Made by a program: the position numbers and the translations under genes. DNA of 64,000 bases from Gordionus sp. m RMFG-2023 (Eukaryota > Nematomorpha > Gordioida > Chordodea > Parachordodidae): NCBI RefSeq assembly GCF_954871325.1, contig NC_088777.1, positions 41,517,366-41,581,365 of the forward strand. The letters are read 5' to 3'. Shown in pieces: positions 20,698 to 33,699 of this stretch. The notes below the pieces were generated by a model. That model was given only the letters and a program-made list of their open reading frames with translations, was not told the DNA's origin and did not search any database. Positions within the stretch are counted from its first letter, which is position 1. Every line of letters starts with the position of its first letter.

Positions 20698-21512
20698 ATG
20701 AGGCATATGTATGAATTAATTAATATTTTTTATCACTTGTAATTCTGACGCAAATTTTTTTTATATCAGCAATCGAAAATATTTTATACTGTAATAAATA
20801 GATTTTGTATTAAAAAATTTTATTTTTAGAATTGTCTTGTATTGTTTTAATTATTTATATGCCAATTTATTTTGTATGCATTGCATGATATAATAAATGA
20901 GAAAATTAAAATTCATAATAATTGTTCAGAGTTAACAAGCTAATTTTTAAGAGCGGGGTAATATTTTTTTTAAAAACACCTGTAGTACCTCTCTATTAAG
21001 AATCGGGAGTCGCAGATAACTACTTTGGGAAAGGAGTGGAGGGACGCCGCTTCATCACTTTTTCAATTTAATGTAAAAATTAAATTATTTTTTAATTATT
21101 AAATTCTATTTGTTTTGTTAATTAAAATTCAATAAAAATTAAAGATATTATTAGTATAATGAATCTATGATTTTGCTAGATAAAATATTAAGTTAAAAAT
21201 AGAGAGATCTTAACGAATGTGATGACATTGGGCATATACGTTTTAACTCTCAGAAACGTTAATTTTAAAAAGTATAGCGAAGTAAATATTAATATAAAAG
21301 TTATATTATTGAAATAAATAAATTTCAGGTTATGGAGTCTAAAATAAAAAATTTCTAAGGTCACATGGATATGGGCTTTTTAACTCCAACTATTTCTAGC
21401 TTACTTTAAAATCAAATGACTTTGCAGATTTGAAGTTTTGCAACCTCCTGTAGAGTTTCCTATAAACGGTATTAATAACAGGTTTCTAATATAATAATAA
21501 ATTATTATTTAA
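20698..21512. other. Flank of the Gypsy-type fossil, no recognised gene
   Basis: A G+C-richer patch at 20990-21055 (TAAGAATCGGGAGTCGCAGA and on) has no identified origin. The rest is plain A+T-rich DNA. Confidence 0.35.
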
Positions 21513-21517
21513 ATTAT

Positions 21518-21809
21518 TTTAACGAAAGTAGAACCATAATTTACATTTATTTATTTCTATAACTCATTTACAATAGGTATCAGTTTTCATTGACATTTTA
21601 TTCAGTATAATTAAACATAAGGTGAAACTTAATTACAAATGGCGATATATAATTACACGTTAATAGATTGATGTGTACATGATACATTAGGAAGTTAAAC
21701 AACACCTATTATATTAATCATAATTATATATATATATATAATCATATCTAACTGGCAAATATAATATATAATATGATAAAATATTACAATAGATTACTTC
21801 TTTACTACA
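21518..21809 (-). repeat. LTR (downstream copy of the - strand element)
   Basis: Direct repeat of 25788-26077. Shared landmarks are AATTACAAATGGCGATATAT and the terminal GATTACTTCTTTACTACA. Confidence 0.9.
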
Positions 21810-22075
21810 TTTCCCCCTACGTTAATTGAGAGATGTCTATATCTCTTCAATCATTCGTTTCGGGGGCTTATGTGTCCGCCCTCGCCTTGGGGTCTACACT
21901 CTCTCTGATCGCTGTCAGCGATCACGCGCTCCGTCGTATCTGATATCAAACGGTCCCTTAGCTGGTCAGCATGTTTCCGTATTACACGATCTGGGGTCTT
22001 GACTACATAGGAATATAATCCCTTTCTATCCTAAATCACCCCTTCTCTCCAACCCTTAGAGGTTTCATTCCTTAC

Positions 22076-24625
22076 CTACACATGTTGACCAACGTCAAAT
22101 TCCCTAAAATTGGAATGTGTATCACCATCTTGATTTTGTTTATCATTGGCTTTATCAATCTTCTTTCCCACCTCTGGTCTAGCCCAGTCTAAGTTCTTAT
22201 TTGACGACCGAACATAATCTTCCGAACTATGTTTTCCCAGCCTATACGATGCTACCGTTTGAGTTATCGCCTCTTGCGGGTCATCAATTGATTCTCGACT
22301 GGCATAATACCTCCATTTTAAGGTTCGAATGGTTCGTTTCGCCTGCCCATTTGTCTTCGGGTGGGCGTTGAGCGAATGTGGCAAATGTTGTTTTCTTCAC
22401 AAAATCGCTTAAATTCTATTGAAATGAATTGAGGTCCATTATCCGTTACAATGCTTTTAGGTACCCCAAAGGTAGCAAACCACTTCTTTAATCTCGTTAT
22501 CATCTCCTTCGCCGATGTGTTTCTTATCAGGTCTACCTCAGCCCATTTTGAATATAAATCTACTCCCACTAGCCAATATAGAGAGTCAACCGGTCCCGCG
22601 AAATCTAGATGTATACGTTCCCACGGCTCTTTGGTACAATTCCATGAGTATAGTGGTAACTCCATTACGTTCGGTCGATTTTTCTGACATCCAATACACA
22701 GATTTATATACCGTTCTATGTCCTCTTCGCATTTCGGTCAACAACAATACAACCGAAAAATAGATTTCATCGCGTTCATTCCCGGCTGTCCCCGATGTAG
22801 TGTTTCCAACACTAAATTCCTAAGCTTCGTAGGGATTAATAATCTACCATTTCGTTCAACTATTCCCCTGTCTACTGTTAATTCCTCTCGTTGAGTGTGA
22901 AAGATTACTAGCTCCGGTTCTTCTTTCCGATTAAAGCCTCTCCACCCTTGCTAAATATGTTGTGCCACTCGCTTTAGTATTGGATCTTTAATTGAATTCT
23001 TGCGCAGGTTTCCCTCTGAGACCTGCATATCCTCTAAGTTTACGTTCCGAATCGCCAATGCATGCTTGGTATCCCGATTAGGTATGATATCGTGGAGCGG
23101 TAGCCAAGATAAGGCGTCTGCTATAACATTTTCCCTACCAGATCTATATTCCACGCTAAAGTAGGAGGCGGCCATCTTCCAGGCCCAACGTGTCAGACGA
23201 TTGTTCGATATCTTTGGCAGATCCCTTTTTCCCCCGAACAACCGTTCCAAGGGTTTATGGTCTGTCCGAAGTATAAATTTTCGACTGTATATAAAGTTGT
23301 GGAATTTTTCTATATCAAATAACAATGCCTTCGCTTCTTTATCGATAGGCGCATAATGTTTCTCCGAACTGTAACAACGTCCGAGACGCTAATGCTATGG
23401 GGTTTTTCCCGTTTTGTGAAACCTTATGAAGTAAAACAGCCGCCAGTCCTGTATCTGACGCGTCACACTCCATAATCAACGGTTATTTAGCATTATACGT
23501 TGTTAAGGTTTCTTCTGTTGATAACAATGTTTTAACTTTATCGAAAGCCTCCTGCTCTACATTAGTCCAGCACCATGGTACTTTTACACTCAATCGATGT
23601 AACACAGCTGCTTCACTATGAAGATTGGGAATGAACCGTTCATGATACATGACAAACCCAAGAAATGAACGTAACTGATGAACATTTTTGGGGTTAGGTG
23701 CGGTCTGGATTGCTTTAACTTTCTCTTCGCTTGGATGTACCCCATTTTGGTCGATAACGATACCTAAAAACGAAACAGATTTCCGTAGAAATTGAACTTT
23801 TTCAAATTTAGCTTTGAGGCCTGCTTCCTGCAGCCTATCGAGTACTATTTTTAAATTAGCCAGATGTTCAGCGTCATTTTTGCCGGAGATATTTACATCG
23901 TCCAAATACACTCCAGTCATCGGGCAATCTTTCAAAACATTGTCCATGTAATGCTGGAAAATAGTTGATGCGCACGAAAGCCCAAACGGCATCCTTCGGT
24001 ATCGAAAATATCCTTTATGTGTTGAGATGACCAAATATTCTTGGGTCTCTGGCTCAACGGCCATTTGTAGATACGCGTCCTTTAAATCTATCATCGTAAA
24101 ACGGTTCCTCCCTTGAATCACCAATAAGCCATCCAGCGTAGGAATAACGTGATGATCATATAATAGATGGGGATTTAAACTCACCTTGAAATCTGCGCAA
24201 ATACGAATCTTGCCATTGTTTTTCCTGACATTTATTGTTGGGGTTGCCCATGGCACCCTAGATATGGAGGAATTGATGGGCTCCAAAATCTCCGCAGCCA
24301 CAAGGCGATCAAGTTCTAGTTCAACCGCTCTGCGTAATGGAAATGGCACTCGACGAGCTGGAAACGATTTTGGAACAGCCGTATCTTTTAATTGAAGTCG
24401 CACAGCGAAATTACGTATCAACCCCGATTTGCCGTCAAAAACAGCTTTAAACTGTTTAGCTAACAAATGCCCCATTACGTCTTCCGTTAGTGACATCCTC
24501 GATTGTATTCGAGCATCGTTGGTTTGGTGGCAACTTGAAGTTATTGTTTTTCTATTCGTTTTGAGAACCTGTTGTATGTTTACCTGTCTCGGTAACTCAT
24601 GGCAACCCAAACAGAGGTAGGTCAT
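22076..24625 (-). pseudogene. Fossil pol region (RT, RNase H, integrase) of the Gypsy-type element
   Basis: The RT part (about 23.5-24.6 kb) shows F-T-M-I-D-L-K-D-A-Y, R-M-P-F-G-L and the catalytic Y-L-D-D box. The RNase H part (about 22.95-23.35 kb) shows R-T-D-H-K-P-L and V-I-A-D-A-L-S. The integrase part (22.1-22.7 kb) has D-L-Y-S-K-W, T-D-N-G-P-Q-F and H-P-K-T-N-G-Q. The region is broken. Confidence 0.9.
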
Positions 24626-24711
24626 ATAACTTTATTATAATAACTGATAAATTGCGAATTTCCTTTCCCACTTGCACACGAACCATGGCTTCACCCATAA
24701 GATCCAAAGGC

Positions 24712-25719
24712 TTATCTCCATAGGCTGCTAATGGGTTTGTGAAAGATGTTAGTGGTTTGCCAATTCTCCCAAATATTTAATCCTATAATAGAGGCTTGTG
24801 CTCCTGTATCATAATCAAAAGTGACACTAAGTCCATTTATTTTGGCTGTGATCTTTGCCATTTTATTTAATCCCCTTGTCCAGAGATTATTAATTGAATC
24901 ACTTGAGTGAAAATGTGGTTTCACTGAGTATAAATTGCGATATACTACGGCAACATGCTGCGAAATGTCCAGTTCTTTGGCACTTAAAACATGTTTTGTC
25001 TTTAGCTGGGCATAAATATCTTTCATGCCAGCCGGCACAATTCTTACAATTATTATCTTAAAACTTGTTATCAGGCTTCCTATAATTAATGTCTCTCTTA
25101 ACACACTCTTGTGAAATAGGCATTTTATGTTTGCAATCTTGACCAAGTCTTTCTTGATAGTCATTTCGTTTTGAGCATTTTCTGTTGCCGTGGCCATATC
25201 TAGCACGAACTGGAACGTCAGGGACATTTTGTTCACATCAAATGCTAAAGGATATTTAGTCTTAAGTTGAACTTCGAGACCTGGTAGATCTATACCCGCA
25301 ACTAATTGATCTCTTAACCGGCCGTCAACTTCTGACTGCGCTAAACAACACGCTTTCGCAGTTATTTTGATTCTATTAGCGAACTCTCCAATTGGTTCAT
25401 TCTCATTCCTAATTAACCTTATTAAGTCTAATCTACTACCGAAAATGGTTTTATTCTCCTCAAAAATATGTAGCGAGACACTCCTTATCTTATCAAATTT
25501 AGTTGTTAGAATGGTTTCAGGAAATAAATATTGTTCGAGAATATCAATGCCCTCAGCGCCAAAACTCACCATGAACAAATCCTTATTTTCTTGATCGGTC
25601 GGTGTCCAGTTCTTTAATCTTAACGTTGCGTCCCAAAATTGGAACCAACGTTGTATAGACCCATTAATTTGATATTTTTCTAACTTATCAATTATACTAG
25701 TATTTTTGGACTGAGGCAT
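24712..25719 (-). pseudogene. Fossil gag-protease region of the Gypsy-type element
   Basis: The frame begins M-P-Q-S-K-N-T shortly inside the LTR, as a capsid-type polypeptide with W-F-Q-F-W-D and F-A-N-R-I-K typical of Gypsy gag. An aspartic-protease-like D-T-G-A-Q-A-S-I-I-G motif lies near the distal end. Assignment is by motif and position. It is broken. Confidence 0.8.
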
Positions 25720-25787
25720 AATTTATAAAATTAATAACTATTTTCTTCTTGTTTTAATTAGAATATTAGAATCCACGTCGTCGCCAC

Positions 25788-26077
25788 TTTAACGAGAGTA
25801 GAACCATTATTTATATTTATTTAATTCTATAACTCATTTACAATAGGCATCAGTTTTCATTGACATTTTATTCAGTATAATTAAACATAAGGTGCAACTT
25901 AATTACAAATGGCGATATATAATTACACGTTAATAGATTGATGTGTACATAATACATTAGGAAGTTAAACAACACCTATTATATTAATCATAAATATATA
26001 TATATATAATCATATCTAACTGGCAAATATAACATATAATATGATAAAATATTACAATAGATTACTTCTTTACTACA
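25788..26077 (-). repeat. LTR (upstream copy of the - strand element)
   Basis: Direct repeat of 21518-21809, about 96-97% identical by eye. Confidence 0.9.
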
Positions 26078-26082
26078 ATTAT

Positions 26083-26490
26083 TGCAGATTTTCAAATGTT
26101 TATAATGACAAAAATATGTGGCTATTATCCATCCTGCATTCAAATTAAAATGGGAATAGATAAATAAAATATGGAATGAAAATACAAATAATTAATTTTT
26201 TAAGAAGCAAATTTCTAAAGCAAGAATAGATACGAGTACACTGGAATTTGGAAGATTTTTTTGGATTCCATGAAACTGATCATCGGGAAGATATTATATT
26301 GGACAAATTTTTTTATAATAACAAATTACTATTTTTGATATATTTTCTGAATTAAAAAATATTTATATAAAATACTATAACCCGCTTTTCTCTATTGCTC
26401 CTGATGAGTGCCTATTCAGTACTGCTAAACAGATTTAGGGGGGGGGCGCGGATGTTTGTTAGATTCAAATTCAAAAAATTTATTGTCTCT
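26083..26490 (+). pseudogene. hAT transposase C-terminal remnant
   Basis: At about 26395-26440 the + strand reads A-P-D-E-C-L-F-S-T-A-K-Q-I, the degenerate core of the hAT dimerisation domain (usual form S-E-R-L/V-F-S-x-A). Further weak frames lie upstream to 26220. A G-run (26439-26447) interrupts it. The Gypsy-type fossil may have inserted at its edge. Confidence 0.5.
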
Positions 26491-28223
26491 AAAAGCTGAT
26501 AGAAGATTATAAATATTTTGATATAACATTTTATAAAAAATATTTTGGCAAAAAAATATGATTTAGTTTAGTGTTTTTATGACAAATAAAAATCAAAGAA
26601 GCGGCTATAAAAAGGCACTGCATTATTTGGAACAGGAGCTAGCTCCTTTCAAAAACTCAGTAGTAGGAGCAGGAGTTCCTTTTGAGAAGGTAGGAGCGGA
26701 AGCTGGCTACTTTTAAAAAGGAGCGAAACAAATATTGTTTATTATATTTCTCTAGACTACATCAGTTCTAAGTTAAAACCATGGTTTTATTTTAGAGCAC
26801 AGGTCTAGGGTAAGTTCTCTGGTTTTATAATATTTAATATAATAAATTTAAATAATAATTTAAATTGATAAGTAATTTACCCTCCTCAAGTTTAGAATTA
26901 ACTTGAAGATTATTATAGATAATCATAAAATTTAACAAATCTATTATTTCCAATTAAAAAACATTTTTAAAAATATTTAGGCACATCTTACAGAAAAAAA
27001 ATCAAAATATATGTTAAATTTGACAATGATTGACCATAAATTACTTTTAGGTATTCTACATGTTTACCATTAAACGGCTGTAATTAACATTGTTGATACA
27101 ATGAAATAAAAAATAAATGGATAAATTTGATCCCATGGATAAAGAGAGGTCTTATTTTTTTTTGTATATATATTTTTAGCCCATTATATTACAATTTTTA
27201 TTTAAAATATATATGTTTAGCTTGTTCTTGCAATTATTACATAAATAATAAAATATTTCATTAAAATTTATCCTCTGCTACTTATCAAATATATATTTTT
27301 TTAATTAAGTTTAAATCTGATTATAATGCTTACAGAAATGTTTATGATTTATATATATATTTTATTCAAATATTGTTAATTTTAAAATGATAAATATCCA
27401 TTTAAAAAACTTCAGGCTCTGTCTGTTAGGTAATTAAAATAATAACTTATTAATATATAGTCTTACTCAATATCATTGCTCTTTCATTGACATTATTTAG
27501 GTATAACTTTTTTATAACATGCATTGATTTTTTTTGGATAATTTATTTAAAAAATTTTTTTTTTATTATCATTCAATTTGGTATTATTTAGATATGTGTA
27601 AAGCCAATATTGTATTTTGTTAAAACTTATTTTCTCTTTGTACTTTTTGTTTAGCCAACCAATATTTAATCAAAAACATTATAAGCTAGCCAGCACCAAA
27701 ATATATTTCTGCCTAACCCAGATCTAATAAAATTAGAATCAAGCTAACGTAACTTATATAACCATTTAATCTAAGGGTTAATTTATAATATTTTCTATAC
27801 AATGCTCTTGCATAAACTAATTATTTAAAATAGTACATGATACTCATTTTTTTAAAAGTTAATTAGTGTTGTGTTTATATATTTATAAATTAAAGTCAGC
27901 ACATAAAATAAAACGAAATATATAATTAATTATATAAAATATATTATAAAGTTATAGAATCATACAAATTTCATGGAAAGGAAATAATTACAGGTTTCTC
28001 CAAGTCAAATTAGACATTTTACATTCTATAAAATATAGACAAGAAAAAGAAAAATGTTATATACAAACATTCACAAATAAAAAGTTAAGGAATATGAAAA
28101 TGCTATTATCAATGGATTAAAAAATAATGTAAAAACAGAATAGTTATAGAAGATATGAGGAGCCTTATAAAAATCTTCATTAAATATCAGTTGGAATTGA
28201 ATAGCTCTCCTTCTTGTCCTAGT
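26491..28223. other. No recognised gene; one G+C-rich remnant
   Basis: At 26615-26735 a patch with repeated GGAGC/GCTCC words (GGAACAGGAGCTAGCTCC) forms inverted pairs and looks like the end of a decayed DNA element. The remainder is A+T-rich with no gene or element boundary. Confidence 0.4.
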
Positions 28224-28231
28224 ATTAAAAG

Positions 28232-30081
28232 CAGAGTTGTGCATTTGACCAGTCAAATAAGATTCAGTCAATTAACCAATATTTGTCTAATTCAAATGTA
28301 TTTTAAGACAATACTAACTTATTGAATAACAATGAATTTAAAAAATATTATTAAATTAAATAGATTTATTTTACTATTATATACAAATTTGCTCTCTGTG
28401 GCAGTTTGATTCATGATTAGTATTAGCATTTTCTTAAATATTTTTTAATCAATTTTTCTGTTGTTGAGATCTTCAATGGATTTCTCTTTTTGTAGGAATA
28501 TTAACCCAAATCAACCAATTTATTTCTGAAGAAGAAGAAATGATAATTTTTAGTTAAATGCCTATTCAACCCCAGGCAATCTAATTGTTTTTTATGGGAG
28601 CTACTTTTTTTCACATAATTTTCTATAAACTAACCACTTTTACTTCTGAAATTATGATATCACTTAAATATTTTGATCATTACCACTTTTTAAAATGCCT
28701 AATTCTTATATTATAATACATACTTCTTTAAATTCATTACTAGTAAGATGCTTCCCTTGATATTAGGGACAATAAATAAGCAGTATTGTGATCTCATGAA
28801 TTTATCTCATTATATTTTTTTTTCAAAGATATTTTAAAAAATTTTTTCTTCAATTATTTTAGGGCATGACTAAAATACGTGCCCTTTTAGGGCATGACTA
28901 AAATACGCGTCCCCGAAAACTACGCGTCCCCGGTCAAACGGGTTTAATTTATATAATATTAATAAAAAATCTTATTTAGCTTTATAAGATGAGTTAAAAA
29001 ATGTTTTTTATGATTTAAAAAAAAATGATAACAGTAAATTTTTTAAAAAATGATTTTTTTACATCAAAAAACTACGCGTCCCCGGTCAAGATACATTTTA
29101 AAAAATAAAAGCAGATTCATATTTAGCTCATTAAATGAATATAGAAAATGTTTTTTATGATTTAAAAAAAATTATAACTTAGTAAAATTTTTAAAAAATT
29201 ATTTTTTTAAATTAAAAACTACGCGTCCCCGGTCAAGATATATTTTTTTTTTAAAAATAAAAGCAGATTCATATTTAGCTCATTAAATGGATATAGAAAA
29301 TGTTTTGATTTAAAAAAAAAGTGGTTAGTAAAATTTTTAAAATACTAATTTTTTACATAAAAAAACTACGCGTCCCCGGTCAAGATACATTTTTTTTAAA
29401 AAAATAAAAGCAGATTCATATTTAGCTCATTAAATGGATACAGAAAATGTTTTTTTTGATTTAAAAAAAAGTGGTAACTTAGTAAAATTTTGTAAAAACA
29501 CTTTTTTCTTCATTTTTTACTAAAATACGCGTCCCTACGCGTCCCCGGTCAAGATAGATTATTTTTATAAATATGAATTTAGAATCGTGTATAGTTTTTC
29601 AAGGAGATTTTCGAAAATGGTATTTATAATTTTTTTTTTTTAAAAATTATTTTTCGAAAAATTTTTTTGACTAAACTACGCGTCCCCGGTCAAGATACAT
29701 TTTTTTAAAAAAAATAAAAGCAGATTCATATTTAGCTCATTAAATGGATACAGAAAATGTTTTTTTTTATTTAAAAAAAAATAAAAAAAAGTGGCAACTT
29801 AATAAAATTTAAAAAAAGGGACTTTTTGATGTAAAAAAATAATTTTTTAAAAAATTTACTAAGTTATCATTTTTTTTAAAATCATAAAAAACATTTTTTA
29901 ACTCATCTTATAAAGCTAAATAAGATTTTTTTATTAATATTATATAAATTAAACCCGTTTGACCGGGGACGCGTAGGGACGCGTAGTTTTCGGGGACGCG
30001 TATTTTAGTCATGCCCGTTATTTTAGAGTATTTGACCGGTCTAATACTCCCTCCGGTCAATTAACCGACTTGCCAACCCTG
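28232..30081. mobile_element. hAT-like element (TIR CAGRGTTG) carrying a nested foldback element
   Basis: CAGAGTTGTGCATTTGACC at 28232 is matched by inverted GGTCAATTAACCGACTTG ... CCAACCCTG ending at 30081. The flanks ATTAAAAG (28224-28231) and GTTAAAAG (30082-30089) are a 7/8 duplication. About 1.16 kb of the interval is the younger insertion at 28862-30017, so the host element was about 0.7 kb and non-coding. Confidence 0.75.
28862..30017. mobile_element. Foldback-like element with internal ACGCGTCCCCGGTCAAGATA array
   Basis: Terminal inverted repeats of about 150 bp begin GGGCATGACTAAAATACGCG and end in the inverted CGCGTATTTTAGTCATGCCC. TTATTTTA flanks both sides (28854-28861, 30018-30025). 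Inside, CTACGCGTCCCCGGTCAAGA recurs at 29073, 29218, 29365, about 29535 and 29675, each followed by an A/T-rich spacer (unit about 140-170 bp). The left tip is partly doubled. No coding frame. This is foldback-type architecture (long inverted termini with tandem subrepeats); the mobilising transposase is unknown. Confidence 0.82.
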
Positions 30082-30089
30082 GTTAAAAG

Positions 30090-32553
30090 GAATGATCGAT
30101 CCCGCCGAAATTATTCGATATTTATTATTCTTGGAATTTTTCCAATTATTACTATTTTTTATCATTTTGAAAATTGTGCAAGAGGACTAAGATTAGTCTG
30201 AAATTAATTTTATGTATAATTCTATTATTTTTTTTTGAAACTTAATTTATTAATTATATATCCGAAATTGCTTAATAATTTTATTTTAAACGCAGTATTT
30301 TTTTTTAAATCGCCACCAAAATGGCTAACAACTCTTTTAATATTTTTATAAGAAATCGGGATTATCAAAAAAAAAATTTAAAAACCCTAGTCGGAGAGAG
30401 ACCGAATTCTAAAATTATCAAAAAAGACCAATTTTTTCTTAATTATAAAACTTGAAAAATAATGCCCACCACCTTGATCAAGTTTAAATAGTCTTTAAAT
30501 TCAAATTCCGTGTCTGATTCGATGCCTTTGAAGGGCATAAAGTTTCCATTCAAACATAGTTTCTGTTCTATCTCAAATCGGATTTTACATTTTGACGCTT
30601 TTCGCAGTTTTGTTATTTATAAGGCCTTTTTTTGAATTTAAGATATATTTTCCACATTGATATCACATTAGAGGAAACAACTTTTGATTTATTAATCAAT
30701 TTATGACTAGTATCTAGGGTATTATGTTAGATAAATACGCTAAAATTTCTAATCAATTTCTAAAGATAATTGACAGCTGTGTCTGTTTAACTATAATTTT
30801 TTAAAAATCCAAAAAGCTGTTTAAAATTATTGTATAAACAAATTGTAAATATTTTGCATTATTTTATTAATTTAAAAAAGTGAAAATATTTTAGTAACCC
30901 CCCACCCTCCTCCCCTTATAGATTTGATAAATATCTTAGATGAATATGATGTGTTCAAAATATACATTTTTAAGATATGATTCATTCAACTCTCTTATTT
31001 ACTATAGCTTTATTTTATATAAATAAAAAAATTTGTTTTCCCAAACTTTTGAAACTTTATCGAAAAGAAGAAATATTTTTTAAAATATAAAATAAAAACA
31101 TGCCCAAATATTTAATTATAATTTCAAAAACTTAACATACTATTTCATTAAAATTTTAAAACTTTCGAAAGTTTTAAATCCGAATTTTTTAAAATAGATT
31201 TTAGATATAGCTTTAGCTTAGAAAAGTAATTAATTATAAGTTGATATAATATTATTATAATAATAAATAAAAAGCACTTTTAAATGACGGCGTAATTTGA
31301 ACCATAAATTACCGTTTCTTCAATGTGTTCAAATATTAGACAGATTTTACTGTATTCATTTTCATATTATTTTTTTTTTAAACATCAGGTTATCCATTTC
31401 CATCAGTAGATGTTGTTATTACCTCATTTTTAAAGTCATTTTTTATGGCATTCTATTGCTCAATTTATTAAAAAAGTGTAAAAATACACCGTGACCATAT
31501 AAATTGCAGTAATGATCTGCCAAAATATTTAAACTTTATACCACTTTCGCTTCCCCTCGCTGAGTTAGAAATGCATTTATCATTTTTCCTATGAAAAATA
31601 ATATGCATAAAAATCAAACATCCATGCAACTATTTTTCTTAAATTGGTTTATCTATGCCTCAAGCAAGATTTCTCATATAACATGGCAGAAAGGTTTAGC
31701 CTTCATTTGTTCGAATCTCGAATCTTGGGTAATATTTTTTTGTTATCTTGATTTTCGCCGGTTTTTAAAAAGCACCTAAATGTAGGTTTTCTTCACTACT
31801 CAAGACAAGGATATATAATAAGGTAGGATAAAACTGCTAATAAAATTTGTTTTAAATTAATATTAGGATGCTGATCCCAAAAAAATTAGCAATGTTTCGA
31901 CTGTCCAATATTAATTATATATTTTCAAAATAAACAGATTTTATATCATTTTAGACCTTTCATCTAGATATTAAATTATATTGATTCCAAGATGTTAAAA
32001 GGATATTTTTTTTTTACTAACGTTAATAGACCGCTTCACTTCATAATTTATATGAATTCCTATTAGATGCTATTCTTTTCCTCCTAATATAACCCTTGAG
32101 TCACCAAAATCTTTTAAATTCCTACTGATACCAATTGCCAAAATTGCTAGAATTAAATTATCCTAAATAACTTTTTAATTACTAAAGGGCCATCAAATTT
32201 GCCATGATAATTCATTATCTTGTTTATATATTTTTTCAACCATGCTCTCATTTTTTTAAATTACACATTCGGGTTATTCAGGGTTAATTTGCAGCCTAGC
32301 CAAGTCAGCAGTAACATGTATAAAATAATGGCACGGCCAGACCCTACAGCTATAAAAAAATAAATATATTTTCATTCTTCCTTTTCCTCTGATTGTACAA
32401 TATTACAATTAAAATTAATTTATAATAAAAGAAGCTTTTAAAAAGTAGCGGGTCAAGTCACGGCCGGAAGTAAAATTATTCACTATACATGCTTATTCAG
32501 CAGCAACCAACCACCATCCTTATTTAGATGAGAGGATAATCATTTTCACATCA
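30090..32553. other. Mostly featureless; one segment shared with 39490-39650
   Basis: At 31085-31215 the words AAAACATGCCCAAA, CTTAACATACTATT(T)CATTAAAATTT and GCGAAAGTTTTA-like sequence recur at 39530-39640, marking an old dispersed element. Slightly G+C-richer DNA at 30430-30560 and 32280-32500 has no recognised content beyond TCAAGTCACGGCC (32453), which also occurs in the SINE-like element at 41252. Confidence 0.4.
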
Positions 32554-32561
32554 TATTTAAT

Positions 32562-33651
32562 TAGTGTTGTAAACGAACGCGTTCGTGAACGAAGTTCGTT
32601 TTTTTGAAAAAAAGTGATGAAAGGCGTTCCTTTTTTTTTGACGAACTTTGAACGGGAACGCGTTCCTTTTCTTTGATGAACGCGTTCAATTTTACGTTTG
32701 TTCAATTTTAAAAACACTTTTTATTTGTTTTTATTTGAAAAATTAATATTAATCCGCATTTTTTAACAAAAAAGTCTTATATTTTTATTTTTGAAAAATT
32801 AATATTTAATCCAATTTTTTAACAAAAAAGTCTTATATTTTTTAATCAGCTGTTTTTACTTTTTCCTCTTTCATATTGCAATTAACGTACCATAACGTGC
32901 TACTGCTAGAGAAGATAAGATTAAAGTTTATTAATTTGAATATTTTATATTTTAATTTAATCATTTGCATGGATATAAATATTTCATCATCAGATTCTGA
33001 AAATCAAAATTCAATATTAGATGAATTAGAATTACCATGGCCCAAATATCAAAAATATTTCACTGTTTTAAAATTAATTCCGAGATATCCTTTTTTTTGA
33101 CGAGGAAGAAGAGGGCAGATTGAAGGATGATAACATAGCTCAATTTTTTGAGACAATGGATAAAACATTAAATGTTTTTAATAAATTCCCCCTTTTAAAA
33201 GAATTGTTTATCAAGTATAACACCGCAATCCCTTCATCTGCCCCTGTGAGCGAGTTTTTAGTATAGCTAACGCTGTATTAACTGCCAAGCGTTCATACCT
33301 ATCAGATGAAAATTTTGAAAAGCAATTATTATTAAAAATTAATAAGAAAAATTTTTTATAAATTTATTTTTTTATCGCTCTATTATATTGTATTTATAAT
33401 TATATTATCAAAATAAAACTATTATTTTTTATCATGGCTAATATATTGTGTTGAAAAATATAAGGCATTTATTTATATTAAATTAAATTTAAAAAAAAAT
33501 TTATCATAAAATTTTGAACGCATGAACGCGTTCATTAACTTGAACGCGTTCCTTTTTTTGAATTTGAACGTGAACATGAACGCGTTCGATTTTTGTCAAT
33601 GAACGTTGAACGCGAACGCGTTCGATTTTTTTAAAAATGTTTACAGCACTA
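32562..33651 (+). mobile_element. hAT-like element family D, copy 2
   Basis: Tips TAGTGTTGTAAACGAACGCG and inverted ATGTTTACAGCACTA, with an exact 8-bp duplication TATTTAAT (32554-32561, 33652-33659). Subterminal sequence is full of GAACGCGTTC palindromes. The interior holds a hAT dimerisation-domain remnant and a short acidic frame, D-S-E-N-Q-N-S-I-L-D-E-L. This is an internally deleted, non-autonomous derivative of a hAT transposon. Confidence 0.92.
33240..33360 (+). pseudogene. hAT dimerisation (hATC) domain remnant in family D
   Basis: Reads C-E-R-V-F-S-I-A-N-A-V-L-T-A-K-R-S-Y-L-S and on to K-I-N-K-K-N-F-L-stop. The E-R-V-F-S-x-A core followed by R-x-x-L is the conserved C-terminal dimerisation motif of hAT transposases. 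Upstream transposase domains, including the DDE core, are absent. Confidence 0.8.
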
Positions 33652-33699
33652 TATTTAATTATCAGAATTATTGCTGATTATTTAAATTTAATGCTACTG

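Larger units (their letters stand above)
21518..26077 (-). mobile_element. Fossil Ty3/Gypsy LTR retrotransposon, nearly full length
   Basis: About 4.56 kb on the - strand, with ~290-bp LTRs (21518-21809 and 25788-26077) and a candidate 5-bp target duplication ATTAT. Just inside the upstream LTR (on - strand) is a primer-binding-type stretch TGGCGACGACGTGG, and next to the downstream LTR is a purine tract AGGGGGAAA. Order on the - strand: gag (with zinc-knuckle-like and protease regions downstream), reverse transcriptase, RNase H, integrase. This is the Ty3/Gypsy arrangement. No envelope gene is visible. Coding regions are broken in several places (at least three). By eye the LTRs differ at roughly ten positions, so the insertion is young compared with the surrounding elements. 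Confidence 0.92.
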
